From Rhizopus arrhizus (lineage: Eukaryota > Mucoromycota > Mucoromycetes > Mucorales > Rhizopodaceae): 64,000 nt of DNA. The notes under the pieces are model-generated. The model was not told the DNA's origin. It did not search any database and saw only the letters and a list, made by a program, of their open reading frames with translations. The stretch covers positions 186,001 through 250,000 of the forward strand of contig JAKZZE010000004.1 of assembly GCA_024220505.1 (NCBI GenBank). Reading direction: 5' to 3'. A program made the position numbers and the translations under genes. This document shows positions 1-10,529 of the stretch, one piece after another (the stretch's first letter is position 1; each line of letters starts with the position of its first letter).

Positions 1-297
1 CTCTCTTTCCACCTCGATTGAAATTAGCATGCTTACGTACATGAGGTACCATGATTTCTTAAACTCAAATGCAGCTTTCAGAGCATCGCTCTATATTCTA
101 TGATAAAACTCGAGTACAAAAAAATAAAGGTGTAGACTTGTTGAATATGAATTAAAAATAAGAATGCCTTTTGATGTAGATAGTGTACACTTACATGCAA
201 AAAAAAAAAAAAAAAAAAAAAAAAGTAAGTTCATCCAAGGTTTAAAAAGCTGTATTGACACAGCCTTACATAGTGTTTATCCTCTTCGCGTCTTCAG

Positions 298-555
298 GCG
301 CTCTCCTCCTGCCTGGTTTGGACGCCATGGCCACACGATGGCCGGAAAGGAGTCAGAACGTTTCTAAAAAGTACGTTTTATATTCACATCCATCGTCCAC
401 CTTACACAATCGAAGCTCACATTCCTATCCCTTCTGATCCACTGTCCAAGCACAAGAAGAGCACTGGAGTTCGATCTACTTGTCAAATTATCTCTGGTGT
501 TTCCCAGGCATGGTTCTTGAACAGATTCGTAGCGGATGCTGCGGTGATGGAGTAA
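298..555 (+). CDS. Probable terminal exon of an unrecognised gene (partial)
   Basis: An uninterrupted frame runs from a good splice acceptor (pyrimidine tract then cttcag at 292-297) to a TAA at 553-555. The peptide begins ALSSCLVWTPWPHDG and includes HIHRPPYTIEAH, ending VADAAVME. The balanced, non-repetitive composition makes it look like real coding sequence, but I do not recognise the family. The upstream exons were not found; a poly-A run at 204-224 lies just before. It may be the last exon of a gene that begins outside the window, or a leftover gene fragment in this repeat-rich region. Confidence 0.35.
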   Translation, partial: ALSSCLVWTPWPHDGRKGVRTFLKSTFYIHIHRPPYTIEAHIPIPSDPLSKHKKSTGVRSTCQIISGVSQAWFLNRFVADAAVME

Positions 556-1420
556 AACCTTTCAACAACGATCATGAATGACTGGATGATAGAGTAAGAA
601 AGAAAGAAAAGAAAAAGGATAGTCTGATATTTAAAATACTGGCCAAGATGATTTCTTTTCTGAAGTGGTTGATGGCAGAAGAAGAAAAAGTGTTTGAAAG
701 TATGCAGACGTATGCATCGAGACTACTTTTTTAATGAAATATAACTCAGAGTGCATTGATTCATTCAACAAGGCTTTTGAATGTCTTTCGTTGTGCTCAA
801 GCCAAGATGAATCACAAGTGAACGCAAAGCAAGTTTGCACAAGGTGAATGGAAACAAATAGTAGCAGGCCAGAACAAAGTATTTTTTTTTTAGCTCATGA
901 CTACAAACAGGTAGTGTCGGAGAAGTGTCTTAAACCTCTTCACCCTGTATAAAAGGCTCTGTCAAAATGAAGTGATCACTTCCTGAAACTACCCAAGAAA
1001 GACCGTTTCCAGCCTTCATTTAATATGCCTAAAAGCATATCTAGGACGCCATGTCCTGAACAGTCGATTGCATGCCCATCTTCGTTTAAATCGTACTATC
1101 AAATAGTAAAATAAAGTAGGATCAGTAATATGTGTAGCCTGATAGTACTTTTGTCATCCTCTTGATTGTCTTATCTCAATAGAAATGAGAATAAAAAGTG
1201 GAACACAACCTTTTCACTAGGCATATGAGAGGTGGTATACCTACTGAATGCATGCTACATACTGTAGGTCTATACTGTCATAAAAGCAGATCTTCATCCT
1301 AAGGAAGAAATGATGACGTATATTCGTCCTGAAATAAGTAAAATGTCATCCGGATGGCAAAATCATACGCGTAATTTTTTACAATATTGAAATCATTTTT
1401 ATTTTTGTGAACAAGACACA
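556..1420. other. Intergenic, nothing recognised
   Basis: About 0.87 kb of AT-rich sequence. Short open frames on both strands have no recognisable motif or splice structure. No RNA gene seen. Confidence 0.4.
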
Positions 1421-1639
1421 ATGAATGCCGAGTGGGTTCTCTCAAACTATAAACATGACACACCTTTTCCAGCACTAGGCTTTGCTAAACACTCTCAATA
1501 TGAAGACTGGTCATCATGCGTTTCATCCTTTCGTGTTGCGTTGAATGATATTGCACAGCTGAAAGTCAAGAAAACAGACATTCATAGAGACTGTACACTA
1601 TTTCCAGAAATTAAAGTAGCATTTTGTAAAGTTTTATAA
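1421..1639 (+). CDS. Short hypothetical ORF, possibly a gene fragment
   Basis: ATG-initiated 72-codon frame (starts MNAEWVLSNYKHDTPFP, ends VAFCKVL). Its 3' part overlaps the left arm of a 26-bp inverted repeat. The amino-acid composition is protein-like, and the next frame on the same strand (1852 onward) may belong to the same decayed gene, but no splice connection could be proved. No family recognised. It may equally be a chance ORF. Confidence 0.2.
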   Translation: MNAEWVLSNYKHDTPFPALGFAKHSQYEDWSSCVSSFRVALNDIAQLKVKKTDIHRDCTLFPEIKVAFCKVL

Positions 1640-1699
1640 TACAATTTATATGTAATTGCGACAAGTCATGACAACTTTAATTTCTGGAAATAGTGTATA
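1592..1699. repeat. Inverted repeat, two 26-bp arms with a 56-bp loop
   Basis: The left arm at 1592-1617 is the reverse complement of the right arm at 1674-1699, with one mismatch in 26 positions (the second base of the arm). The arms are centred on ctatttccagaaattaaag. The similarity stops at the arm ends. This could be a strong hairpin, a small foldback element, or the ends of a very short MITE. No target-site duplication was obvious. Confidence 0.75.
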
Positions 1700-1851
1700 C
1701 TTTGGACTAGAAATGCACGACATAACCCGGAAAAGGTGAGGATACCCTAGTATATTTATGCCGTTGTCCATATTAATAGAGACTCAATATCTAGACCCTG
1801 AACAGCATACTTGTCAAACAGTATTTTTATTTAAAATCTCGACAAAAATTT

Positions 1852-2880
1852 ATGGTGAACAAGAGCTTTCTTAAACGGACGATGAAAAATAAGAAAGTCG
1901 AGAATGAAATTGCGATGCTAGAATCTCAAGCCCCAGAATCTCATATCGAAAGTAGTCCAGATATTGAAGAGCACAATACAGAATTTGAAGCAATATTTAA
2001 GAAATTGGATAACTCTAAAAAATGGTTTCTCTCTACCGGGAAGTGCGTACGGATGATTACTGTCGCCTACGCTACCATTTAGACCGCTATGGGTCTGTAT
2101 TCAATGCTAAGGTTAACATTCACAAGACTGAAGCATTTTCTTTGGATGGCCGCTCCTACCCAGAGTGGATAGCTTTTCTAGCAGCACAAGGTATTTCCAA
2201 ATGGCACGATCATTCGTTACCTGCTCCAATTCGATACCTTGGGTTTCCTCTGATTCAATCTTTTCATCAACATCATTACCTAGAACAACAGTTACTACAG
2301 ACAGTGAAATCTCAATGTACTATCTATTCTCAACGTAGACTTTCTCTCAAAGGACGCGTTGCCATAATGAATGCATTGATACTTTCTAAATTGTGGTATG
2401 TTCTGCGAATGGTTCATTTGCCGACTACCTTCTTTCAACGGCTCAAGTCTGTGATTTATCAGTTTGTCTGGTATAACTGCAAACCTAGACAACGAATTAT
2501 TCATATTTGGGATTCAATGTTCTGCAGATCATCCTAGCAGATCGCTGATTATAGACCCATACGACGAGAATTATACGCAGTACAAAGTTTTCACACCAGA
2601 GGAACTCGAAGAAATCAAGGAATACCAAAAAAAATCAATGTCATTCCCGACAAAAGAATTCAAAACCTTTTTAAACAGTTATAATCTTGACTCCTCACAA
2701 AAGATTCGTACTGCATTAGGCATAAACCATCAATTTCATGCTAATTACGACAAAGATATAAATGCAGATGAAGATTGGGTCAACCACGTGGTAAATTCGT
2801 CAGTCTGGGAATATGAATTCGGAAATATGGATCAGCAATCGGTCATAGACATTCACCGAAAAGGATCAAGAAAGACTTGA
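1852..2880 (+). pseudogene. Hypothetical gene split by a LINE fragment
   Basis: The left part (1852 to about 2030) reads MVNKSFLKRTMKNKK then an acidic stretch ending FKKLDNSKKW. The right part (about 2528-2880) includes SLIIDPYDENYTQYKVF, EDWVNHVVN and ends HRKGSRKT. Both lie in the same reading frame and have similar, highly charged composition, while the roughly 500 bp between them encode reverse-transcriptase-type protein in another frame. The simplest reading is one gene interrupted by inserted DNA. The family is unknown; it may itself be a repeated gene type of this genome. At the 3' end a second frame ends RHSPKRIKKDLNDV, and that frame, not this one, is conserved in the duplicate at 10.4 kb. 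So the terminal 60 bp may belong to a different gene. Confidence 0.4.
2030..2527 (+). mobile_element. Internal fragment of a non-LTR retrotransposon (LINE) ORF2
   Basis: The frame in this interval gives typical post-palm (thumb) sequence of LINE reverse transcriptases: FNAKVNIHKTEAFSLDG (the 'N..KT' segment), then APIRYLGFPL (YLG motif), RRLSLKGRVAIMNALIL (S..GR..l) and LWYVLRMVHLPTTFF. The finger/palm part, the 3' UTR and any poly-A tail are all missing, so both ends are truncated. It does not closely match the larger LINE at 7.7-9.9 kb at the protein level, so it probably comes from another lineage. Its flanks join a hypothetical ORF. Confidence 0.75.
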
Positions 2881-2956
2881 ATGATGTGTAAAATAAACCT
2901 TTATTTAACGACAACTACATTTACTTTTGTGTAATTTCATTACTAGAAAACGAGCC

Positions 2957-3678
2957 TCAAACACGAATGGTGAGTTTTTCCGCCGTTGATTGATTCAAGT
3001 TAGCCTTAAGTTTCTCGTGTATGTTTGAACAGAGTTTGCCAACGAGGGTAGTGAAGGCTGTATCGATGTTAGTAGCGTCCAGGGCAGATGTTTCGATAAA
3101 TAAAAGTCCTTCTTTTTCAGCCAGTGATCTACCTTCCTCTGTCTCGACCTCTCGACTGGATTCAGATAAATCGGCCTTATTGCCTACGAGCATAATCACA
3201 ACATTCGGATCTGCGTATTTTCTTATTTCTTCAAGCCAATAGCGTCGAACGTTTTCAAAGGAGGATCGAGAGGTGATGTCTACAGAGGGGAAAGGGAGTT
3301 GAGTGTGAAAGTAAAGGAAGTTTTTTTATTTTGTTTTACCGTAAACAATAAATATACCTGTCGCACCGCGGTAATAACTATACAATAACATCAGCACTCC
3401 TTCCTTTCTCTCTCTCTTTCTCTAATCATCTTTTTATATATCATTACGCGCTAGTGATAGCCCTGTATCTTTCTTGTCCAGCTGTATCCCAAATTTGCGC
3501 CTTGACAATATGATTATCTAAAGTAGAATTTAGCAATACATTCCCTTGCCTATTTTAAACTACTATTGTCTATACCAATTTCAATTGTTTTAGCTAAATG
3601 GTCAACACCAATAGTACTTTTAAACTCCAAGTCGAATTCATTTTTCTAAAATGTATCAAAGGAGCCAATTAAGTTTTC

Positions 3679-3737
<59 letters not shown>

Positions 3738-3837
3738 GGGCTGTCACTTACTGCAAATCTAGACATGACATTAGATTTACCAACCTCTGAATCGCCAATT
3801 AAAAGAAGCTTAAAAGATAATCGTACTCGTCACCCAT
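2957..3837 (-). pseudogene. Rab11-type small GTPase, copy 1, exon-1 frameshift
   Basis: Rab11/Ypt31-class vesicle-traffic GTPase. After five exons are spliced, the G-motifs read in order: P-loop [17 protein letters not shown] followed by AITSAYYRGATG, GNKADL, and ETSAL. The intron ends are canonical, for example gtaatg..tatag inside AITSA/YYRG. Lesions: exon 1 (ATG at 3837) has one T too few in a run of Ts at codon 8-9 compared with copy 2, so it reads into TAA after 12 codons. The P-loop has Glu where copy 2 has Gly (the Ras Gly13 position). The C-terminus ends KLTIRV with no CC or CxC prenylation motif. The frameshift lies in a homopolymer, so a sequencing error is possible, but the missing cysteine tail is independent of it. 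Intron 1 holds a 55-nt homopolymer. Confidence 0.8.
3680..3734. repeat. Poly-A run of 55 (poly-T in the Rab intron)
   Basis: Uninterrupted A on the plus strand. It lies in intron 1 of Rab copy 1; the equivalent run in copy 2 (11253-11275) is only 23 long. Length here should be treated as uncertain. Confidence 0.9.
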
Positions 3838-4841
3838 TGTGTGTTGCTGTGGAAATAAAAGAAAGATAAAAAAAAAGGTTCCAAGAGAAAAAAAAAGTTA
3901 GAATGTGTACGTGTGGATATGTGAAAATAAATACGAAAACAAAGCTAGTTTATTTTTCTAAAGAAGTTTCTCACAAAAGTAGATGGAAATAAACATAAAC
4001 CGGTAAAGTTTAATTTGTTCTCGGCCCATTTTCATTCTTGTATCAAAAGAAAGAGGGGCAAAAGGAGTGGTTTGCTTTTATTGAGCACAAGAGTCTCATT
4101 TTCTTTTGTTCATTGAATTGCATTATAAAGTCTGTATGTCATTCTCTTGTTTGATACAGTTTGGTTCTTTATTTTTTTTTTTTTTTATTACTGCTCTTTT
4201 CAAACTGTATGCACTGCAGCATCATTTACTTTTTGTTTACTTTTGTACACTAGGTCAACAACGCCAAGCTTTAATTTCTCTTTATGCATTCTATACTATA
4301 ACATCTGTGGGGTTTAACCTTGGTCATCTTTGAAGTTGTGCATACACAAGGTTTAGTGTAAGCAATCCTCTTCTTCATTCTTTTTATTATCATTCAAATT
4401 TACTTGATGGTATTATTTCTTACATGCTATCATTTAAGAAAAAAAAAACACACATGCACACACTTTACTAATAATATAAATAGAGACTGATGCTTGTATA
4501 ATAAACTTTTTTAAAAAAAGAAGATAGCAAGTAATCAACCAATGATCCTCTATTTGTAAAAGAAACAAAAGAGAAAAGATGATGTCAAACTGTTGTTTAA
4601 ATGAACAAGTTTCTTTCTTTTTTTTTTTTTTTACCGTTTCGTAGCGCCTATTAGAAAATCCTTCATTGAACAAACAACTAGGGTTGACTCGACTGTTTAT
4701 AACATGTGAGAAATCTGCAAATGACAAGATTGAATGAACATCCTTATTGTTATTTATTAGGTTATGAATAGAGACCGATTCAAAAGACAAAAATGACAAT
4801 AGTAGAAAGTTGTCAAGAAAAGCAAGGTTTTTTTTTTACTT

Positions 4842-5987
4842 TTAAATCTTTGAATTGCTCTTCCAACCTCTGTTTAACCAATCGGTCATTTGGGCAATCA
4901 CCGAATAGGCCTCGGGAAGAAGTCGGGGCATGGCAATAGCCACGAATCCATGAGTGACGTTGTGATATGTTGTAGAGAGGGTGGGGACACCGGCCTTTGC
5001 CAGTTTCTTTGCATAGGCCACTCCTTCGCTTCGGAGTACATCTCTTTCAGCTGTTACGACCAACGCAGGAGGGAGACCACTAAGCTCTTCTATCGTGGCT
5101 TTTAAAGGCGCCATCAGAGGTGAGCTCAAGTCCTCTTCCTTTGCAGTATACAGTTGCCAGGCCTGCTGCATCTTTTCACGTGGCAAGAAGGCGTCGTCTT
5201 TATAGAGTTTATAAGATTCAGTTTCAAAGTCATTGTCAGTAACAGGATAAAAGAGAACTTGGCTAGTGATGCCCGTGTTTCCTCTTTGCTTTGCAAGAAC
5301 TATATAAATAAGAGGCAGTATTAAGAATACATCTCTATTCTTAACGGGACGAATGACTTACTTGTAAGAGCAGCAGTCAAGTTTCCTCCAGAAGAATCAC
5401 CAGCAACAGCCAATCGATTCAAATCAACATTGAGAGCTTGTGCATTTTGTTGAACCCAGCAAAGAGAAGCATAACATTCTTCTAAAGCAACCGGATGCTT
5501 TACTTTGGGACTCAATGAGTAGTTTACAAATACAATGCAGCAAGGCATATGGTTGGCTAGCTATAGAGCTCAGAAAAATTAGTATATGCTGTAAAAAAGC
5601 AAAAGGACAATACCTTGTTTAAAAAGACAGAAAAAATAGGATAGTCACCAAAGACCCATCCTCCACCATGTCTATTACAAGTAACATTAGATATATGCAT
5701 AGCAGTTGTTTAGAGAGAGAGAAAATACATTACAAGTACAAAATAACTGGTAAAGTCTTATTTTCATGTCCCAAAGGCTTTACAATAGTAATATCAACCT
5801 TGACATGATCAAATTCGATCGTTCTGTCTTCTTTTTCTACATTACCTGGTTCTTTCATGCTCTCCATTCGTTCTCTAAGGAGTCGCATGTTTTCAGGCTT
5901 AGCTGCTTCTTCTGGTGAGATCCCAAACGCCTTTGCGAGAGTGTCTATAACAAGTGGTGGTAATGGAACGGGTTCGTTTTTAGTCAT
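4842..5987 (-). CDS. Alpha/beta-hydrolase, HSL-type esterase/lipase
   Basis: Four exons: 5987-5734, 5671 to about 5613, about 5555-5360, and about 5300-4842, joined by short GT..AG introns; about 340 aa. This is the hormone-sensitive-lipase (GDXG) family, which hydrolyses short to medium acyl esters; the real substrate is unknown. Visible motifs: oxyanion-hole HGGGW (created across intron 1), VFVNYSLSP, the nucleophile elbow GDSSGG with the catalytic Ser, ERDVLRSEG carrying the acid Asp, and VTHGF with the catalytic His, so the triad is complete. No signal peptide is visible at MTKNEPVPLPPLVID, suggesting a cytosolic enzyme. The gene lies directly beyond the end of duplication copy 1. A decayed copy of its last codons and 3' flank occurs at 15187-15446. 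Confidence 0.9.
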
Positions 5988-6664
5988 ACAGAATAAAAAA
6001 AAGTAAAAGCTACTGATTTAAAAGAAAAAGTGGGGCGTCTTTTTTATATATTTTCAGAATTGGTACTACCGGAACTTTTGTTTTCTTGTTATTGATGGAA
6101 CTACAGTATCTAAAAGCTATTAGAGGACAACCATTTGACCCATAGGAAGTAATGTCTTTTTAGGACCTTTTGATGAAATCATCCTTTGCATTATTCCACT
6201 AAGGGGTACTTTCCTTCTTGCTTGGTATGGCTCACGGTCATTGTGACAATGCTGAGCTTCAGAACACCAATTTGTAATACAGATAGCAATGCTTTCTTTT
6301 TAGCTATTTTAGGAACATTGATCTTTACGTTATCCTTTAGCTGTGTGCAGAAAAGGGGACAGTGGCTTAACATGTGCTCTATTTCCCAAGACAAACACCG
6401 CGTTCGTGTTCTTGTCGTTATCAAATATGCTGTAGTAAAAACGAGAACGCCGATCTATAGTATTTCGCTTGATAAAAATAAGCAGTAAAGCTGTTATTCA
6501 CAAAGTACGAAAATAAAATTATTCTCTTCCTTTGAAATACAAAGTTTTACACAAACAAACAAAAGAAAACTGAAGTTGTTTCATTGTATTTATAGATTTT
6601 TGCTTTTTTAAAGAAAAAGCAAAGAAGACAATGATAACAATGCACTCTAGTTTTCAAGCAAAGC
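5988..6664. other. Intergenic, esterase upstream region
   Basis: About 0.68 kb between the esterase start and the left end of the Tc1-like element. Open frames on both strands at 6186-6488 have no recognised domain; one minus-strand peptide contains SHCPLFCTQLKDNV but shows no family match I can defend. Confidence 0.4.
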
Positions 6665-7592
6665 AAATCGATTGTTTGTTTTACATTTGTGTTTCCTTTT
6701 TTGTCTGTGCCTGAGTACCAATTTCGACTACAATAAAATCAGATTTCAATCAAGCTGGCTATCTCTTTTCAACCGAAATTCAATTACTAAAAGAATAATT
6801 GCGCAATCAATGTTTTAACTGATAACAACCAGAAAGATAGTCTTTAGATATCTGAACTTTTAAGTTCTTACGGAACGGTTGAAAAGAACAGCAAAAGGTC
6901 AAGAATGGATATGAATTTATATTTATCATTTGAAAGCTTGGGCAACTCAAACAAGTTTTACACAATCATTTAAAAGAGAATTGTGCGATTATTTTGAAGA
7001 AAATAACAAAGATTATTGTCAAGCCAAGAAAGGAGAGCTATCTAAAGTGGTGATTCCAACAACTAGAGGTCCCTTTGTTTCAATACTTGACGCTATTTGT
7101 TCTCTTCGCGTTGTTAACCTGGGACTTAAAGTAGCAAGAGCTAAAACAAAATGGAAGGAACTTGTAATTTTTTATTAGTGTAATGGATACTTTAGATATT
7201 TATTTTTTGACAACATTCGTATCCATAAACTCAAAACAATTATAGAGAAAATAGAGAAAGAGGATACAAATTGATATGCCTGTCACCATACTCTCCTTTC
7301 TTAAATCCAATTGAAAACTTTTGGGCAAAGATTAAGGCTATTGTTAAAAGGTCTCTAATGACTGACTAGACAGTTCAATCACTAGAATTGGAGAAGCTGA
7401 AAAATCTGTTATGGATGACGATTGTCAAGGATAAAGAAGGCATACTGAATCGTGCTTCCAAAGATGTTCAAGTAAAGAGAGATTTTTACAAGTTCGACCG
7501 ATTAAGTCAAAGAGAAAGCCAGCTTGGTTTTATTGTGGTCGAAATTGGTACTCAGACACAGATAAAAAAGGAAATGTAAATCGATCAATGTA
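6665..7592 (+). mobile_element. Decayed Tc1/mariner DNA transposon with terminal inverted repeats
   Basis: The left end (about 6670-6780) and right end (about 7485-7592) are imperfect inverted repeats of roughly 100 bp; both contain 'ctgagtaccaatttcga' or its complement followed by a block related to 'caataaaaccaagctggct'. Inside, on the plus strand, are remnants of a Tc1-type transposase: TTRGPFVSILDAICSLRVV, then SFLNPIENFWAKIKAIVKR (the classic '.PFLNPIE.FW..K' block just before the last catalytic acid), and HRASKDV-like tail sequence at 7440-7500. Stops and frameshifts interrupt it, so it encodes no full transposase. A TA target duplication could not be fixed with certainty because the ends are degraded. 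Confidence 0.75.
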
Positions 7593-9960
7593 ACGGACGC
7601 GACGGTCGAAACTCCCCCTTTTTTTTGGTCGAATTTAATTGTTTCTTCAATCAAATTTGAACTAAAAATACTGTAGTTTATTATCGTTACAAGAAATAGC
7701 GAAAAGCTAGAGGGTTGAATTGCCTTAAGTATTAGTTACAACACCAAGAAGCTCAAGCAGCATTACGACGTTTAGTGACCAAACGAAGGAAAGAAATGTG
7801 GAAGCTTTTCTGTGATCAAATGGCACAGAGTAAATACACAAAAGCTATTGCTAAATTCAGCAAGATACGCAACAACCGAAAGATCAAAGCAACCTTCACC
7901 ACAACAGAGGGAGCCCAACATTCCGCAGACACTATGGCTCATCATCTTCAACAGATATATGCTGGCAATTTTCTTCCAGCTCATGCCCCAAGAGATATTC
8001 CATATCAACTCGATCCACAGCCGTTTGATATCACCAACTGCTCATTTGATACCGATACCATATATACAGCAATTAAAGAACCCCCTCAACATAAAGCTCC
8101 TGGTGTTGATCACTTCACCATAGAAATGCTCTCACCTATCACTGATATTCTGACACTCATATTGCTTTATATATTTCGATTATGCTGGCAATGGTCATAC
8201 ACTCCTCTTCCCTGGCGAGTGGCTCAAGTTATTCCTATACACAAAAAAGGTCCAGTTTCCGATCCAGGTAACTTTCACCCTATTAGTCTAACTTCCACAT
8301 TTCGAAAAATACTAGAAAAATGTCTATATCCTACTCTTGAACAAGAACGCCCATCTCTGGACATAGCTCAAGGAGGATTCCGCCCTGCCCGTAGTACCCT
8401 GGACCAAGCTCTCTGCCTCCTAGAAATATGTTCAATTTTACGCCGCAAGCACAGAACACCACCTACCACTGGCGTTCTTCAAGGTTCCATACTGTCACCT
8501 TTTCTGTATTCTATGTATATAAATCAACTACCATCTTTACTTCGTCACCAACCACCTGATGAGGCTCCTTCACAAGATATCTGCCGTCTCACAGAATCTC
8601 TTAACTGCCTGTTATATGCAGACGATGTTGTCCTCATAGCCAATCCTACGGAACTTGAAGTCTTACTACAGAAATGTGAAGAACATAGCCAACGCTTAGG
8701 CTACCGCTTGAATCCACTCAAATGTGCCATCCTTGCCCCACCCACCGATTCGCGCAGATATGCCTTGTATGATACTCTGCTGCCTCGTCAAACTTCCTTT
8801 TCTTACCTGGGTATCCCATTAGCCCTGGTGGATTTTTGAACACAAACGACTTGGTCCAAAACAGCATCAATAAGGCACTCCAAACAATGAATCAAATGTC
8901 AGCTCTTGGCGTCAACCCTAAAGGCTTTGATTGTCTTTTCTCTGTTCGCTTTTATACACAAATAGTACTTTCACAACTCGAATATGGCCTTGCTATTAGT
9001 CCGGTCTCAGCTACTCAATTAAAAAAATTAGAAGCATGTCAAACACAATGTATACGAAAAATCTTTGGTGGTAGTACTTGGTCCTCAACGAAAGTTATGC
9101 TACACCTGGTCAACCAATCCACCATGAAGGAACGTGTTCATATATTACAAGCTAAATTCTTACTTCGGTCAATATGTTCACCTGACGATACTCTGGTTGC
9201 TAAATTTCTACCGCACATACGCCCTTCATCCAGCCATTCCCAATGGTATAAACTATCGAAAACACCTGTTTGGCAACGGCACACCGCTATGTTGGACGAT
9301 GATACCTATGACTCTCGTGCTTTTGCAGGAATCCGTAAGCAATACTTGGAAGATAATCTTGATGATCAAAGAAACAGTATCAACTCTGTTCTCCTGTCCT
9401 CTTGTCGCCCTACGCTAGGAATCGACCCTATCCTCTGGTTATCCATGTCGAACACAGAGCGTAGCCGAATAGTCCGCTGGCGTCTAGGTTGGTTATCCGG
9501 CGGTGTCCCCAAACCGTGCATTTACCATCCAAATGACATGTTTACTAAATCTCATGCTATATGGTGTCTACATAGGCATCGGCGACTATAAATGCCTTTG
9601 ACGGTACCTGATCTTTTATCGTTTCTCATAAACAAGCTGCCTAACAAACGAACATTCAAGCCGTCGTCCCCCTCAGCCCCCAAGGCTTCAATATTTTCTG
9701 CCTGGACAATTCGGTGGCCAGCCATGTGCCTTATCCTTTTTGAACTTGACTACCTACATCATGGTGAACTTCCTCCCGAAACTCCCCCCCCCCTCTTGGT
9801 ACCAAACTGATATCTTGGTTATGCAACTCTCAATCTAGTATTTTGTGATATAGCTTTCCCCTTCATCTTCCTTTCTTTCTCTTTTTTACCCTTTTGACCA
9901 TCAAAAGGTTTTTTCATACAATTTTCAATTTTCTAGACCTGGCCCAGGCAATTCAATACG
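7593..9960 (+). mobile_element. 5'-truncated, defective LINE (non-LTR retrotransposon)
   Basis: A plus-strand LINE remnant abuts the Tc1-like element. Coding sequence is clear from about 7740; the true 5' limit is not visible. No apurinic endonuclease domain is present, so the 5' half is missing. The ORF is followed by an AT-rich stretch to about 10,030 that may be 3' UTR. No target-site duplication or poly-A tail could be identified with confidence. The element lies between the two copies of the Rab11 duplication. Confidence 0.8.
7740..9810 (+). pseudogene. LINE ORF2 reverse transcriptase with motif A deleted
   Basis: Reverse transcriptase segments in order: APGVDHFTIEML, WRVAQVIPIHKKG, NFHPISLTSTFRKILEK, GGFRPARSTLDQA, GVLQGSILSPFLYSMYINQ, LLYADDVVLIA (motif C with both Asp), NPLKCAIL and FSYLGIPL. 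Between RRKHRTPP and TTGVLQGS about 60-70 residues expected in this family are missing, including motif A with the first catalytic Asp; the frame is kept across the gap. A frameshift near 8834 moves the reading to another frame, and a TAA at 9589-9591 interrupts the C-terminal part, which continues to about 9810 (MPLTVPDLLSFLINKLP). The encoded enzyme cannot be active. Confidence 0.85.
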
Positions 9961-10204
9961 CAAGTATTATGTGCTCATTTAGGTCGTTTTATAAATTTAT
10001 TTATAAATAAAAATTCGTTCTTTAATCGTACTATGACTTTGATCTAAAAAAAGAAATTTTGCTAATTAGACCGGCGCGACAGTGATCCACTGTTTTTTTA
10101 TTTTCCAAGCTTGTTCTATTATCGTAACACAGTGAATAACTCAATCAACAAAGACGCAAAGACAGGTATGGATGCCATCATGCTTAGCTCAAACACCACT
10201 AACT

Positions 10205-10466
10205 ACTTAACTTTTTAGATAATTACCCTATCGATCAAGACGCATGAAACCGTCATAAAGAGTCCAGAGAACATCTTGAACTTCCTTCCACAGGATACGG
10301 TGCAGTCGATCGACCTTAGTCCCTCTGAAGCATCTGATGATGAACCTCAAAAGCGTACTAGAAAATAAACACTTATCAAGCGTTCGGAATCCAAAAGAAA
10401 GATTGGGTCAGCAGTCAGCCAAAGACATTCACCGAAAAGAGTCAAGAAATACTTGAATGATGTGTG
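10205..10466 (+). pseudogene. Broken 3' end of a plus-strand gene (unknown family)
   Basis: After a plausible intron end (acttttttag) the frame reads IITLSIKTHETVIKSPEN, then LSPSEASDDEPQKRTRK, meets a TAA at about 10,366, and continues in the same frame as TLIKRSESKRKIGSAVSQ and RHSPKRVKKYLNDV before TGA. The last 20 residues match, in the same frame, the end of the corresponding block in copy 1 (RHSPKRIKKDLNDV). Conservation of protein frame in both copies suggests a true gene end that converges on Rab11. The in-frame stop suggests decay here, unless it is the real end. Confidence 0.35.
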
Positions 10467-10529
10467 AAATAAATCTTTATTTAACGACAACTACATTTAC
10501 TTTTGTGTAATTTCATTACTAGAAAACGA

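Larger units (their letters stand above)
2825..4625. repeat. Segmental duplication, copy 1 (partner 10410-12205)
   Basis: Some 1.8 kb recurs in direct orientation about 7.6 kb downstream, at high identity over most of the length. It covers the 3' end of a plus-strand gene (RHSPKR.KK.LNDV), a Rab11-like gene on the minus strand and about 0.8 kb of Rab upstream sequence (for example the block from 'gagcacaagagtctcattt' to 'tggtcatctttgaagttgtg'). Similarity ends near 4625 and resumes at 4672-4897 with a third block at 15187-15446. Confidence 0.85.

Noticed and set aside
4106..4333. Open frame on the plus strand repeated at 11656-11868
   Set aside because: It lies in the duplicated Rab upstream DNA; the frame is not kept between the copies (an extra T in the poly-T shifts it), so it is not a gene.
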